DNA from: Orobanche coerulescens
Taxonomy: Eukaryota > Streptophyta > Magnoliopsida > Lamiales > Orobanchaceae
NCBI GenBank assembly: GCA_033398695.1
Contig: CM065809.1
Location: 170,366,501-170,430,500, forward strand
DNA length: 64,000 nt
Reading direction: 5' to 3'
Shown: in pieces, positions 46,130-58,178 of the stretch
Layout of the letters: each line of letters starts with the position of its first letter
Position numbering within the stretch: the first letter of the stretch is position 1
Made by a program: the position numbers and the translations under genes
The notes under the pieces: model-generated
Databases searched by the model: none
Seen by the model: the letters and a program-made list of their open reading frames with translations, nothing else
What the model was told of the DNA's origin: nothing

Positions 46130-46300
46130 TGAGCTCATCCAGCTCCGCATAAAGCTAGTATTGACAGCTTATGGGAAACAGCTTATGGGGCAGTCATAAG
46201 CTCTTATCATCATAATCTCTCCCAAACAGCTTTATAAGCTCTTATGCCAGTAGATAAGCACAAATAAGCTCTATGTAAGCTAATCCAAACGGGGCCTAAT
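46130..46300. mobile_element. MITE fragment with GGCCCCGTTTGGA end
   Basis: Repeated AAGCTCTTAT/ATAAGCTC phrases end at TCCAAACGGGGCC (46285-46297). In reverse this is the GGCCCCGTTTGGA start of a common plant MITE type. The opposite terminus is not found, so the element is partial. Confidence 0.55.
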
Positions 46301-48094
46301 TGAGCCACAGTTATTAAATCCATCACAAACACGATGTTAAAACCAAAACTAACCAACACAATTCTCACGCAGTTCTTTCTCTTAGAAAAAATTTAAGAAA
46401 AATAAAATAAATCGACCTTGTTTGATCCGCAAGGGAATAAAGGGTTCTTCATTTTATCATGTATGTAGATGGAGCTCAAACGGGAGCACAGAAAAGTTTT
46501 AAGGAAAAAAAAAAAGCGCTTACTTTTGAGGAAGGAAATTGTTCTTGGAAAGACATGCTTGGATATCGCAAGCTTCTTTCTTACAGGGCTCTTTAATGTG
46601 CCGCGCCATTTGTTATCAAGTTCTTCTTCGATTTTGGTAACAGCTTATAAAATCGATTTGATCGGTACTAAGAAAAAGGCCAATTTCTCGAAAAATTCTA
46701 GATTTGATCGGTACTAAGAAAAAGGCAGACGAGACGGACTCTTTCAATTTTATATGAGAAAAAATGGCAGAGAAAGCAACATCCTTTTTCATATGCTACT
46801 AGTCGGCTTGTCAAAGATTTTAATGGAATAAAAAAAAAAAAAAAGATTTTAATGAAATATATTATACTTGTATACTGTAGCATTATAGTCAATAAATATA
46901 TTAAATATAAATTTAAAATTATATAAAATACAAAAATAATTAAGTTGAGAAACGAAATAAATAAATGAAATTTTTCACTTTTTTTATTTTACCGTTCTTT
47001 TATTTTATAATTTAAGTTATAAAATAAATGAATTTTTTCACCTCTTTTATAGACAAAATTGAAAATGTAAACAACATATTCTAAAAATAATAATCAAATA
47101 TAAAATTACCAAAAAAAAAATTATAAAAATAGAATAAATCTTAGAGTATAAAATATATGTACTAAAATTAAATTAGAATATAAAATATAAATTTTGTACA
47201 AATAAATTCGAGAATATAGATAAATGCTGAAGAATACAAAACTGACAATATAAATTAGTTTATCAAATTATAAATAAGATACAAATAATTCTTATCAATT
47301 TTTAAGAAACTTGTAATAATTTGGAAAAATTCTATACCTAGAAATTGCAAATAAATTCTGAAGAAGTAAATACAAAAAAAAAATGTGAAAAAACCTAAAA
47401 ATAGTAATTCTAAAATAAATACTAAAAATTTAGAAATGAATACTAACATTATATAAATCTTGCAAAAAATTAACATAAATTCTTTAAAATATATTTATTT
47501 TAATAGATCTAGAAATACAAATAAAATGAAGAACAAAAATACCAAAATATCCTCATTTGAGTTCAAATATTATAAATAAAATATAAATACATTCTAAAAC
47601 CATAAAAGAATAAAAAAAAACTATAAAACTACAAATAGTATAATTAAAATATTAAAAAAAATATCCTTCAAAATAAAAATATTTTATCAATAAATTCAAA
47701 AAATACAGTATGATTCACGCATCCTACACCGTTTGACCAACATGGTTAAAATTTAATTAAGTAAAATATAAATATAAAATAGATAAGAATATCTATTCCA
47801 AATATTAATCACCCGCTCAAATTCTAAATATATAATATGTTCACTAGCACAACAGTGCACCTCGATTACAAATAAATTTAGAAAATTACATAAAATCCAG
47901 AAAAATTAAAAAAATTAGAATATATAAATTGGAAAATGCTAATAAAATAAAATTTAAAAATATGAATTAGTTCTAAAAATTACAAATAGATCTTAAAATA
48001 TTATTGGTTTTAAAATATTAATTATTTCATTTTTCTTATATTCTTGGTTACATACATACTTATTATTTTATTTTATTTTAGCATTTATCGTTAA
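46301..48094. other. AT-rich non-coding stretch
   Basis: A 25-bp direct repeat ATTTGATCGGTACTAAGAAAAAGGC sits at 46656 and 46702. From 46900 to 48060 the sequence is very AT-rich with many TATAAAAT-type phrases. No gene; ORFs here are low-complexity. Confidence 0.5.
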
Positions 48095-49120
48095 TATTTC
48101 AGGAGAGAAAATTATCAAATTGGTCCCGTACGTGAGACCAATTGGCCAAAAAGCCCCGTCTGTCTCCAGCGGATCAAAAAACCTCACATCTTCCTCCTGT
48201 TTTTGCCAATTTAGTCCTCCGTCGCCGGCCGGAGTATTTTCCGGCCATCGGAGCTGATGTGGTTGACACGTGGCAAAAAAATTAAAAAAAAAATATTTTG
48301 AGAATTAAAAAATTAAAAAAATAAAAAATTCTAATATTTTTATATTAATATTCTAAAATTAAAAATAACTAGCTAAAGTTCCAATTTTTTTAATAAAATA
48401 TTATCAAATTGAGAAAAATATTATTATCATTTTCTATAAAATAAAAAAAAATTAAAAAAAAATTAGTTTTATTTAAATAAAAACAGTTTATAAATATATT
48501 CCAGATGCTTTTAATTTTTTTTATTTTCGAATTTTTAAATAAAAAATTCGAATATTTTATATTAATATTCCAGAATTAAAAATAATTACCAAAAGTTCTG
48601 ATATTTTTTTAATTTTCCAGATTTTTTAAATAAAAAAATAAGTTCCGATCTTTTTTAAAAAAAATTAGATTTTTTATATTATTTAGGCTTTTATATTTTT
48701 TTTGCCACGTGTCAGCCACATGTCGTATGTGGGAAAAAAATATAAAAACCTAAATAAAAACTTTTTATTTATTTTATAGAAAATGATAATAATATTTTTC
48801 TCAATTTGATAATATTTTATTAAAAAAATTGGAACTTTGTGTAGTTATTTTTAATTCTGGAATATTAATATAAAAATATTAGAAGTTTTTATTTTTTTTT
48901 AATTTTTTAAATTCTCAAAATATTTTTTTTTAATTTTTTTGCCACGTGTCAGCCACGTCAGCTCCGATGGCCGAAAAATACTCCGGCCGGCGACGGAGGA
49001 CTAAATTGGCAAAAACATGGGGAGATGTGGGTTTTTTTTGGTCCGCCGGGGACAGACGAGTCTTTTTGGCCAATTGATCCCACATACGGGACTAATTTGA
49101 TAATTTTCTCTATTTCAGGA
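48095..49120. mobile_element. Foldback Mutator-like MITE with 10-bp target duplication
   Basis: Perfect TATTTCAGGA at 48095-48104 and 49111-49120 flanks a 1006-bp element with inverted arms of roughly 300-350 bp. It starts GAGAAAATTATCAAATTGG and ends (inverted) GAGAAAATTATCAAATTAG. Arms share CTCCGTCGCCGGCCGGAGTATTTTC and GCCACGTGTCA-type blocks. A 9-10-bp duplication and long TIRs are typical of Mutator-like elements. The centre (about 48480-48770) is AT-rich with an inner palindrome around 48690-48760. No coding capacity. Confidence 0.92.
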
Positions 49121-49148
49121 TCTACTGAATTTCTAGAATTTGTTTGTG

Positions 49149-49150
<2 letters not shown>

Positions 49151-49184
<34 letters not shown>
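49151..49184. repeat. (AT)n microsatellite
   Basis: About 16 AT units. Confidence 0.9.
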
Positions 49185-49186
<2 letters not shown>

Positions 49187-49210
49187 TAATTTGGGATTAA
49201 TATTTGACAT

Positions 49211-51420
49211 GATGCTATTTGCACTATTGAGCTACAATTTATGTATAATGTTTATGTATGTTTTAATAATTTAATTATATTATATTCGACATTGACTAAT
49301 TTGACGATTCTAAAATATATTTCTTAAAATATATAATTAATGAATTTTAGTAATAGTATATGAATCTATAGAATTTATTTTTATCGAATAAGAATTGACT
49401 GTATATATTTTTAAGTGAGATTGGGTAATTTTTTTATTTTCCTAAAATTTCAATGATTAAGAAATGGGATTTCTATGAGAAAATATATAAATTATTTAAT
49501 TATATTATTGCGCACAAATTGTGAGACGGTTTTGTTTTGTTATTTTATTTTCTAGTATATTTTGAATGATGCATATTTATACTATTTTGGTACAATTTAT
49601 CCTCTAATAATTTGTTTCGATAATTAAATTTTATTAAATATATAAATATTGCTTTTATAAATATTTATAAATATCTTTCTGAAATGTATAAGTAAATAAT
49701 TTCGATAGTAGCATATGAATCAACATAACTTAATGAATAAAAACTGTGTAAATATTTATAAATATGATTGGATAATTATTTTAATTACCTTAGTACTTCA
49801 CTAATTCATAAAAAAATAGAAAATTTATGTGAGAAAATAAAAAAAATATTGATTGTGCTATTGCAACAATAATTAATTTTCTTATAAAGTTTAACTTTGT
49901 TATTTTATTTTTTAATATATTTTGGGTTCGATCATTCAGAAGGAAGGTGAGTGTGAAGATGTTGTCACGCATCGCATCAAGGCGGGGTGACTAAGGTGGA
50001 GAGCAGCGACAGGGGTCCTGTGCGACAAGAAAGTCCCTCTAAAGTTGAAGGGTAAATTCTATTGAGCGGCAATCCGACCTGCAATATTGTATGGCTCCGA
50101 ATGTTGGGCGATGAAGAAGTCGCTTGAGAGAAAGTTGGAAGTGGCTGAAATGAGAATGTTATGTTGGTCGTGTGGTCGCACAATGTTAGATAGAATTGCG
50201 AACGGGGTTTTCAGGAACGCGCTGGAAGTGGCGCCCATTTCAGCGAAAGTTAGGGAAGAGAGATTGAGATAGTTTGACCACGTCCGCAGGAGGCAGGCAT
50301 CTGCTCCGGTGAGGAGGGTCGAGAGTTTAATGGTTGTCGGGGAGAGGAGGAGAGACAGACCGAGGAGGACGTGGGAGGAGCAACTGAGATTAGATTTGAA
50401 GGCCTTAAACCTTTCCGAGACTATGACTGTTGATAGGTGCGCTTGGAGGCGCCAGATCAGAGTTATGGATTCTTTTGTAGGGAGCGGTGCTATAGTTGAG
50501 AACCTCAGGGTTGGGTTGCCTCGGTTAGCTTTGACCTAGAGCATTGCATTTTTACTTTTATTGTATATTTTATCCTATTGTCTTTGCGTGTGGTGTATTT
50601 TTGATAGGGAGCTGTGTGCAGAGCCAACCTCTCTTTTGTTAGAGCAGCGTTCATCGGGAGTGAAGTAGCCAAATTCCGCTTAGGTAAGTCCCATGTGGAT
50701 CAAGCCATGGGCTCAGGTATGGTCTCGAGCTTTTTCGAATCATATATTTTTCTTTGTATTTATCACACAAGATTCTGCTGTGCACTAAGTTCTGTCTTCA
50801 CTGAAACATTCTCCCTACCGTAATAAGTAGGGGCATGGTCTCAGACATCTTACTCCTCCCTGCACTCTGCGGCGGGATATACTGGATATGTTTGGTTTGG
50901 TTTGGTTTGGTTCGGATGATGCACATTTATTTTTTTCAATTATATCCCTAGCATTTATATACATTTAGGTAATATAATATATTAAATTGTATATTACCAA
51001 TTTCTACAAGTTTCAAATAATTTCTACCAATTTCTACAAGTTTCAAATAATTTCTTCCTAAAATACATAAGAAAATAATATTTAATTATAGCATATTAAT
51101 CAGTAGACTCACTCTTTTAGAGATGTGTAAATATTTTGAATTGTGATCGGATAAGTATTTAATTATCTATAAATTTAATCATTCAAACAATAAAAATTTC
51201 GGGTAAGAGAAGAAAGAAATTATTTGAGTGTGTTATTGCAACAACAATTGATTTCATCGGAGAGTTTAACTTGGTTATTTTATTTACTAATAAATTTGGG
51301 ACGATGCATATTTTTACTAATATTGGTACATTTTCGTCGTAGCCTTACACATAATTATAATTATTTAGGAGTATAATATTTATTTCACAAATAATATTAA
51401 GCTCGTTGGGTAGCAGGTTG
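49211..51420. repeat. Satellite-like tandem array, 357-384-bp units
   Basis: Units begin GATGCTATTTGCAC (49211), GATGCATATTTATAC (49568), GATGCACATTTATT (50918) and GATGCATATTTTTAC (51302, partial). Each ends in TTATTTTATTT(T)CTARTATATTTTG-like sequence. The second unit runs 49568-49930, after which a LINE is inserted. Units are only moderately similar, so this is an old array. A 22-bp local duplication (TTTCTACAAGTTTCAAATAATT) occurs near 50999-51050. Confidence 0.75.
49931..50917 (+). mobile_element. RTE-type LINE, 5' truncated, inside the satellite
   Basis: Plus-strand remnants: SIIQKEGE and THRIKAG near 49935-49985, MYGSECWAMKKSLERK (50087), VAEMRMLCWSCGRTMLDRI, then after a TAG SAPVRRVESLMVVGERRRDRPRRTWEEQL. 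The 3' UTR ends with CTGCGGCGGGATATACTGGATATG followed by a TTTGG repeat tail (50889-50911). It is a different RTE subfamily from the copies at 40-42 kb. A short GGTTCG flank occurs at both ends, but no long target duplication is clear. Confidence 0.8.
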
Positions 51421-52223
51421 TCATTTAAAATCTCAAAGATGAATATTTTACTCATTATGTGTTTTTCCATGGTCAGATACTCTGTGTCGGTGTATCTTTC
51501 AAGATTCGTATTCAGTTATGATAATTTTTAGATATCCTTATTAAGAGCGAAGAGCAGAAGAAGTTGAAATCCTTTGCTACAACTACAAATGTGTAATGAA
51601 CTACCGAACCACAAGGCAATGTCCTGATGAAACCATTAATTCAGACCGAGCCCGAAGCGCGGGCGCATGAGCGGGGACAATGAGGCGAACATGTCATGTT
51701 GGAAAATTTACCTCTAGATCGGGGTGAGGTCGAGCCTCTTGGGGGGTACTCAGGACAGGGGACGATGCCCATCGTGTGCGTGTGTGAAAAAAAACTATTA
51801 ATGTGTAATCACAAAGAATAAACAATGTAGTTTGTAAACAAACATTGTAAAACTAGTAGTGAATAGTTCTTATTATGCAGTTATATAATTTTTTACATTT
51901 TCGTGTATTACATATTCGACTCGAAATAGTTCGGTTCGAAGCTCGGCTCGAAAGTTCAAATATAGAGTCGAATCTTTAAAATTGGTAGCCGAGTGAACGG
52001 TTCGAAAAGGCTTGGCGCGGTCCGACTGTTTTACATACATAATAAATATATAGACCTTTGGCCCATTAGTGCATTACTATAAGTCGGTGTACCCCCCATT
52101 TATTACAAAACTGATTTTGTGATTCACATACAAGATCCCCCCCACCCCAGTTAGATAATTCATTCTTAAGTTGTTGAGTTAATCCCTCTTCCTCCGAACC
52201 AGTGAGCCCCGTCTGATCGTCAT
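51421..52223. other. Non-coding stretch left of LTR D
   Basis: A GC-rich block at 51650-51785 (GCCCGAAGCGCGGGCG, GAGGTCGAGCCTCTT) followed by an A-run could be a SINE-like insert, but no box A/B was identified. The rest is unremarkable. Confidence 0.35.
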
Positions 52224-53054
52224 TGTAACACTCCCAATCCATTCAGGGATATTACACGTCGTAGATTTCTCTTAAGTAAAGATCTACCAGGCAGAAGACT
52301 ACAAAACAGAACCCACACGTGGTCAACTTGACCAAAACATAAAATCGTAGACCGATTAGGTCTCTCAAAACACAACATAGCAGTACAACTGATAAGCCAA
52401 AATACAACCCGATCACAAATTACACAATATGTCCATTCTCTTAAGGATAACAAAAAAATTAAAAATAAACACTCAGACCGACAAATCACTGACGGACAAC
52501 CGACTACAACTGTGACTAGTATCGCTGCTTTACATCATCCTCCAAGCCGATCCTGTGGTTGCTCTCTCCAATCAGGACACCTGAAAGTAAATATAAAATA
52601 GTCCCCAACGAGGGGTTAGATATGGAAATCGCTAGCAAGTAACCAAGCTATAAAGTTATACATCAAGAATACAACCATTTTGAAAATAACGTTTTAACAA
52701 GGTAGTAACGCGATCCCCGAGTTTAAATTCCTTCTGAAACAGTCTCCTTTAGAAAGGATCATAAGAATGACTCCATAACACATTTAAGAGAATAATTAAA
52801 GACTTTGGGGGTCTCAGTATAAAATCATGAAAGATTTATAATTCTTCTTTTCAAAAGAGTTCACCAAAAACGTCGAAATGATTCTATTCACAACCAAGTC
52901 TCAACGACTAATTAATAATACAAGTACGTTCGGGACCCAAGATCCAAATATTCGCAAAACAAGCACGAGAATCGCCTAGGACCGGGGCTAAACCACTGGT
53001 CCCATCCGAGGCCTCTATGGACCCCCCGGACTGGCTATCTAAACAATCTCAAAT

Positions 53055-53460
53055 CATATCAATTGGCCGTACTCGCAAGCACGTGCCACCGGAGGCCTCA
53101 CGGGTCCCTACCCGGGTAACATCTCAAACACGCCCATAAGTTATCTTGACATCACACTCGCAAGTGACGATTCTCGGAGCCCCCTCCAGACCTACCCGAT
53201 TAGATAACCTTATGGTCAAAACATATCAACTGGCCGTACTCGCAAGCATGCGCCGCGGGAGGCCTCACGGGTCCATACCCGGGTAACATCTCAAACACGC
53301 CCATAAGTTATCTTGACATCGCACTCGCAAGTGACGATTCTCGGAGCCCCATCCAGACCTATCCGATTAGATAATCTTATGGTCAAAACATATCAACTGG
53401 CCATACTCGCAAGCACGCGCCGCCGGAGGCCTCACGGGTCCCTACCCGGGTAACATCTCA
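53055..53460 (-). repeat. Tandem repeat in R/U5 of LTR D, period 167 bp
   Basis: Units start at 53055, 53222 and 53389 with ATATCAAYTGGCC, each with GGCCTCACGGGTCC. The first two contain CCCATAAGTTATCTTGACATC and CGATTCTCGGAGCCCC, cognate to the tandem units in LTRs A and B. Confidence 0.8.
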
Positions 53461-54404
53461 ATTCACCAAGATACACAACAGCAAAGGTACACTATTCATC
53501 TCCATCGCAAACACGTAAAACATAACGCATCAGACACCTCCACAAGGGCACAACATTCACACGACACCATCATTCGGAAAAAAAGGCTAACAAGCGAATG
53601 ATACAAATATTCCGCGATTCCACAATTCCTCGGATAACTACTTATTTCTAGTATCCGTTTTAAGCAAACTACAACATTAAATGGATGTTACCATTCCTCA
53701 TAAACTCAAGTAACGTTCGTATTTACTTTCGTAGAAATCGCTTATTCATTTAAAAGTAAATTACGGTTTAATATTCAATCACTAACAAGTCCACGTTAAA
53801 TTCACGATAAATCACATTCTCAAAGTATAAAGATATAGACGAGATACTCGCCTCAAGTACAAAGCACACGAAGCAACGGGAAAGATCGAACGGAAACCCT
53901 TGATGAGGACGATGACGAACGGAAGGGTTCGATATGAGCTCTTCGCAGGGAACTCGACCCTAACATCATATCATTAATAAATCAACGATCGTACGAGAAA
54001 GAATAATCGTATAACGCCCGAAACCCCTCTATGATATTCTACCGGACACCTTCAAGGCGTCGATTATGAACTCATCAAAACGATGAATCCTTAGTAATCA
54101 AATCATGGTACAACAAGGAAATTAGTAGAATACAACTTAATAATCGATAATCCACCACTAATCTAGGTTATTACGGATCAAACGGACAAAATCAAACAAA
54201 ATCCTCAATCTATCCAAAACTAGATTTTTAGGAAATCTAACCTGGATTCTGTCGATCGGAGGAGGTTATGGGATGATTAATCGACGTTAGAAACTCAAGA
54301 ACTTCGTGGATTGATAGTTGAACAACATGTCTTCGAGTTCTTCAAGGCTCAGCCGCGAAAAGGAAAGAAGAGAGAGGAGAAAATGAGTGTAAACCCGACT
54401 GCTC

Positions 54405-54587
54405 GATCATATAAATACTGCCCATCGACGCAGGAGCAGGAACGCACGAGCGGCCAGTCGTGCGCTAGGTCGTGAGCGCCACTGCCAGGAGTCTGCCGAG
54501 ACGCACGAGCACCGAGCATGAGCACCTGCTCGTGTGCGTGCAGTCAGGGCCGCACGAGCGTCGGATCGTGCGCCATGCTCGTGCGCA
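54405..54587 (-). promoter_or_regulatory. U3 cluster of GCACGAGC/GCTCGTGC sites (D)
   Basis: CGCACGAGC at 54443, 54502 and 54551, and inverse TGCTCGTG(T/C)GC at 54528 and 54576, with TCGTGCGC at 54457 and 54565. They lie next to a TATA-like stretch at about 54409-54417. Spacing is less regular than in the other arrays. The ORFs on both strands here are products of the repeat. Confidence 0.55.
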
Positions 54588-54825
54588 CCTGGTCGGTCTC
54601 TGCCGCACCTGGCCGGCCAGTGCCCAACCGCCATGACTCGACGACTCAAATTTCCGAAAACGTACGGAACGAACGCGACGAATAGTATAACAATCAAAAC
54701 ACGAGTTAAGCATTAAACAAATTCATGGTTCTGACAACCCGAGGTTGAAAGGACGATACGAAGACAAACACCCCAAAATTTTGGGAAATTATAAAATGGC
54801 CCAAACGCCCGAAAATCACGATACG

Positions 54826-56579
54826 TGATGGAAAAATTAAATACTCGCAAGTGTACGAATCGCTTTTGTAGGAAACGGCAAGTAACTTCGAGGTCGATCT
54901 CTCGAGGAATTGGAAACGGTTTAAAATTCGATAATGTTCGGCAAATAGTCGAATGAACAAAAGTAAAATAAATTAAAATACAACATTGGTTCGATTGGAT
55001 TACAATTACTAATGCATAAAATTAAATTAAACTAAGCGATAACAACACCAAATTAATTGCCGGATAATTGAGAGATAACAATAATGAGATTTATATGGGA
55101 ATTTAGAGTCACCGACACACACGTAATCAATTATTAGTTCCGATACTCAAATAAATAAGGTTTGGAATTATCGATTGCTCACGATTAAAAGAAATCCGTT
55201 TGATGGCGGTAATTCTAAAAAATCACGATTGTTCTCAACGAAAATAAGGGATACTCTTTTGATGGGGATGAATCCCTAACTAACAATTAATTAACCGACT
55301 ACTTTTGATGAGGTAAATCGTTAAAAGATCGCGTGAAAAAGCTCGAGAACATTCACAATCGTTTCTTTCGGGTCGTTTGATGGCGAACACCGACAAAAAC
55401 CCTCTATTTGAATAATAATAACAACAATGAAAAATGTTTGATGATCTAAATCAAAAGTTCTTATACGAAGAACGAACAAGAGTAACAATCCCAAACTTTT
55501 ACCCGGAAAATCAAAAGGAACTAACAATCGAAAACATGTGTGTGGCTATATCTAAAAACCTATATGAAAAGATTAGCTACACATGATTATTTCAACAACA
55601 ATAATGGAAATTGTAAAACAAAACATGGTAGAAACTTCCCTTGTAAATGCCGAAATCGAATTCCCGATGAAGGTTTGATGATCTTCTTTCAAGAACTCAC
55701 AACAAAATGATACAAGGAATTATTATATCTCACAAATGTATTTTTCACTCAAGAACATACAAGGAAGATGATGAAACAATCTCACTTTTTCCTCACTTTT
55801 TGGTGTTTTCTCCCTCAATCTTGTATTTTTCACCCAAGAATATCTTCCACAAGATAAGCATATCCCAAAAATGGTCTCCACCTCCTTTTTTATAGCCAAA
55901 CGTATCAAGAAAAGGCTTAAAGTTGTGCAAAAATGTCAAGGAAAATGACTTGCTCCGAAAAGTGACACGGCCCGTGTCGTACTGCCCTGGATAAAGGAAA
56001 AGGTGTTCTGTATTGAGACTCGGCCGTGTCCCATGACACGGCCGTGTTGCACTGCACAGGAGAAGCAAAACCGACTGGATCGGGCACGACCGTGTCATAA
56101 AAGACACGGTCGTGTTGTACTCATCCGGAAATAGGATTTTTCACTGGAACGAGACCCGACCGTGTTATATGGAACGACCGAGTTGTTTTCTTCCGATTTT
56201 TGGTCTTTTTCGGCTTGATCCCTCGTTCTTGTATCAATACACCTCGGATTTTAGCATATGATATACCGTTTCGAAGCTAATTTCACGAGGAATTTATATC
56301 AAAGGAGAACACATCTCAATTTGGAGTGGAGATTCTGGAATTTAGGAGATTCGACCGATACTGCTTCAATCTTTCGTCGTTTTAGGCCCCGTTTTAGCTC
56401 TTGTTCGTCATAAACTCCAATATTAGCTATGAAAACGCATATTTCACCACAATCTTCGCTTGGTTACCTATAAATTAAAAACACAACATACCACACATAA
56501 AAGAGAACAAAAATACTAAAAAGCAAATAAAAACATAACTAGAGAGTACAGAATGAGTCGATCAAGAATCGACTCATCA
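54826..56579 (-). repeat. Athila 3' LTR (1754 bp)
   Basis: The ends are TGATGG and, inverted, TGATGAG, directly after a poly-G purine tract. Near the left end is ACTCGCAAGTGTACGAATCG, a phrase I associate with Athila-type LTRs. U3 contains the dyad array at 55965-56184 and a TATA box (CTATAAAAAAGG on the minus strand) at about 55886-55897. A short perfect hairpin GAGTCGAT/ATCGACTC lies at 56556-56575 next to the U3 end. Confidence 0.75.
55886..56184 (-). promoter_or_regulatory. Athila LTR: TATA box plus dyads of ACACGGCCGTGT
   Basis: Sites start at 55965; 56018 and 56036; 56084 and 56104; 56154 and 56173. Dyad steps are 18-20 bp and dyad starts are 66-70 bp apart. Copies include ACTCGGCCGTGT, ACACGGCCGTGT, ACACGGTCGTGT. 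The TATA box lies on the transcription-downstream side at about 55886-55897. Confidence 0.8.
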
Positions 56580-56604
56580 AACCCCCCCAAACTTGAACTT
56601 TGAT
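56580..56604 (-). other. Polypurine tract of the Athila element
   Basis: On the minus strand TTCAAGTTTGGGGGGGTT directly precedes TGATGAGTC. A second, near-identical TTCAAGTTTGGGGGGC lies 1.5 kb upstream (58084-58100). Confidence 0.75.
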
Positions 56605-58178
56605 CGTCCCGAGTAATGCATTTTAAAATAATCACTCACAAAGGGGAACTCAACTGTCAAAATACCTCAAAGGACCTCTTCGAAAATTTCATCAATACGC
56701 ACAAGTAAAATAAGTCGAGTTTTACAAAGTTTTCAAACCTCCGGGGTGCTTCCTTAACATCATAGTCAATAGTTGGCAATATAAACCTCACCGGTCAAGT
56801 GTATTCACTCACTCTCAAAGTGATAGGGATAAGTAAATGCTCGAAACTCATTCAATGAAATAAGGAACCCCATAGGCTTGCCAATCGTCTTCATCTCTAC
56901 CACTGTTTTGTGCATGTAATATTTTCGTGAATCAAAAAGGGCTTTACTCGGCTTGTAATGTAGGCTTGGGTCGAGGTGGGATAAATATGGCTAAAGTGAC
57001 TTGACTTGAGCAATTTTAGAACTATATCACCATTTACGCTATAGAAGCTCAAGATTTTTGAAGTTTCCTTCTTTCATCCCCTTAATTATGAATCACTAAC
57101 AAGCACTATCGAAAGTAAAAAACGCAGCGTCAAACCCTCCTTATTGCTCCGATTTTTTTTTTGGCTTGGGTTGTTTTCGGATCCGTTTTACGCGAATGTA
57201 AACGATGGGTCACATGAATACACCCGGTTACTAGGATCAAAATATACACAACTACTTCCAAGCATACTCATATCTAAGGTAACCGTTTTACGCGAATATA
57301 AACATGGGTCACATGAATACACCCGGTTACTAAGTTCCCAAAAATAGCGGAGTAATTATTTTCACCAATTCAACACTCCCAACAATATGTATATCACCCA
57401 ATGTCACCACAATCTTAGTATCCTCGTCAAAAATATTTTCTAATCGCTCAAGTATGGATCGAAGGATTATAGTAATGGAAAGCTCGATATGTGGTTTAAA
57501 AATGAAATAGATAATGACCTCAATTGGGTTTATTTAAGGAATGATCAAATGTTGGGTTGGCCAAAATCGAAGGGCTAGGATCAAAGGCGCCAAAAATCAT
57601 TTTCACTCAATTTGCACACACACACACACCAGTGGTTTTAAACAAGATACCAAGGCAACTTCTACAGTATTAAATCAAGAATGAAATACTCGACAATGAA
57701 ACTTGCATTTTAGAAAATGCACGAAGGCTCGATAGCTCACAAGTAGGTTTGTTCATACCTCCAAGATATTAAAACTACTTATTCAATTTCACACCCGTTT
57801 CGATTATCAACAATTTTTCCTCAACAAATTATCCTCGATTTGTATATCAAAACAACGAAATAAATCCCGAGGCAATCCAAAAAAAATTCATACTTCAAAG
57901 TTTCTATCAAGTTTGTAAAATAAAAACACACCACAAATAAGTGCAAAAATGCTCAAAACACACCAAATAAAAACACACCACAAATAAGTGCAAAAATGCT
58001 CAAAACACACAAAAACAAACAAACAAGCATAATAGTATCCGAAAACAAATAAAAACAAGAGTAATGAAGTATTTCTTGACCAATGCCCCCCAAACTTGAA
58101 TTAAAGAATATACGAATGAAGGGGGGTATAGTATTTAAACAAGAGAATTTCATTGGTCAAGAAAAAATTACGACCGGT
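56605..58178 (-). other. Long non-coding tail of the Athila element
   Basis: No ORF of substance. It contains a 48-bp tandem duplication (57920-58016, CACAAATAAGTGCAAAAATG). A direct repeat of about 45 bp, 99 bp apart (57187 and 57286), has GTTTTACGCGAAT and GGGTCACATGAATACACCC. The second polypurine-like tract is at 58084-58100. Confidence 0.65.

Larger units (their letters stand above)
52224..54825 (-). repeat. Chromovirus-like LTR D with attached internal fragment
   Basis: The left end TGTAACACTCCCAATCCATTCAGGGATATTACA matches the U5 end of LTR A. It has a 167-bp tandem repeat at 53055, a TATA-like ATTTATATG on the minus strand at about 54409-54417, and GCACGAGC sites at 54443-54587. The U3 end and polypurine tract are missing. 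Instead 54690-54790 resembles the internal tail next to LTR A (about 22000-22100), so a small deletion removed the junction. The Athila LTR begins at 54826. Confidence 0.7.

Noticed and set aside
49790..50183. Minus-strand ORFs around 50 kb
   Set aside because: One lies in AT-rich satellite and the other is antisense to the LINE.
54407..54716. Overlapping ORFs of 60-96 residues on both strands
   Set aside because: They arise from the GC-rich GCACGAGC site cluster of LTR D and have no domain.
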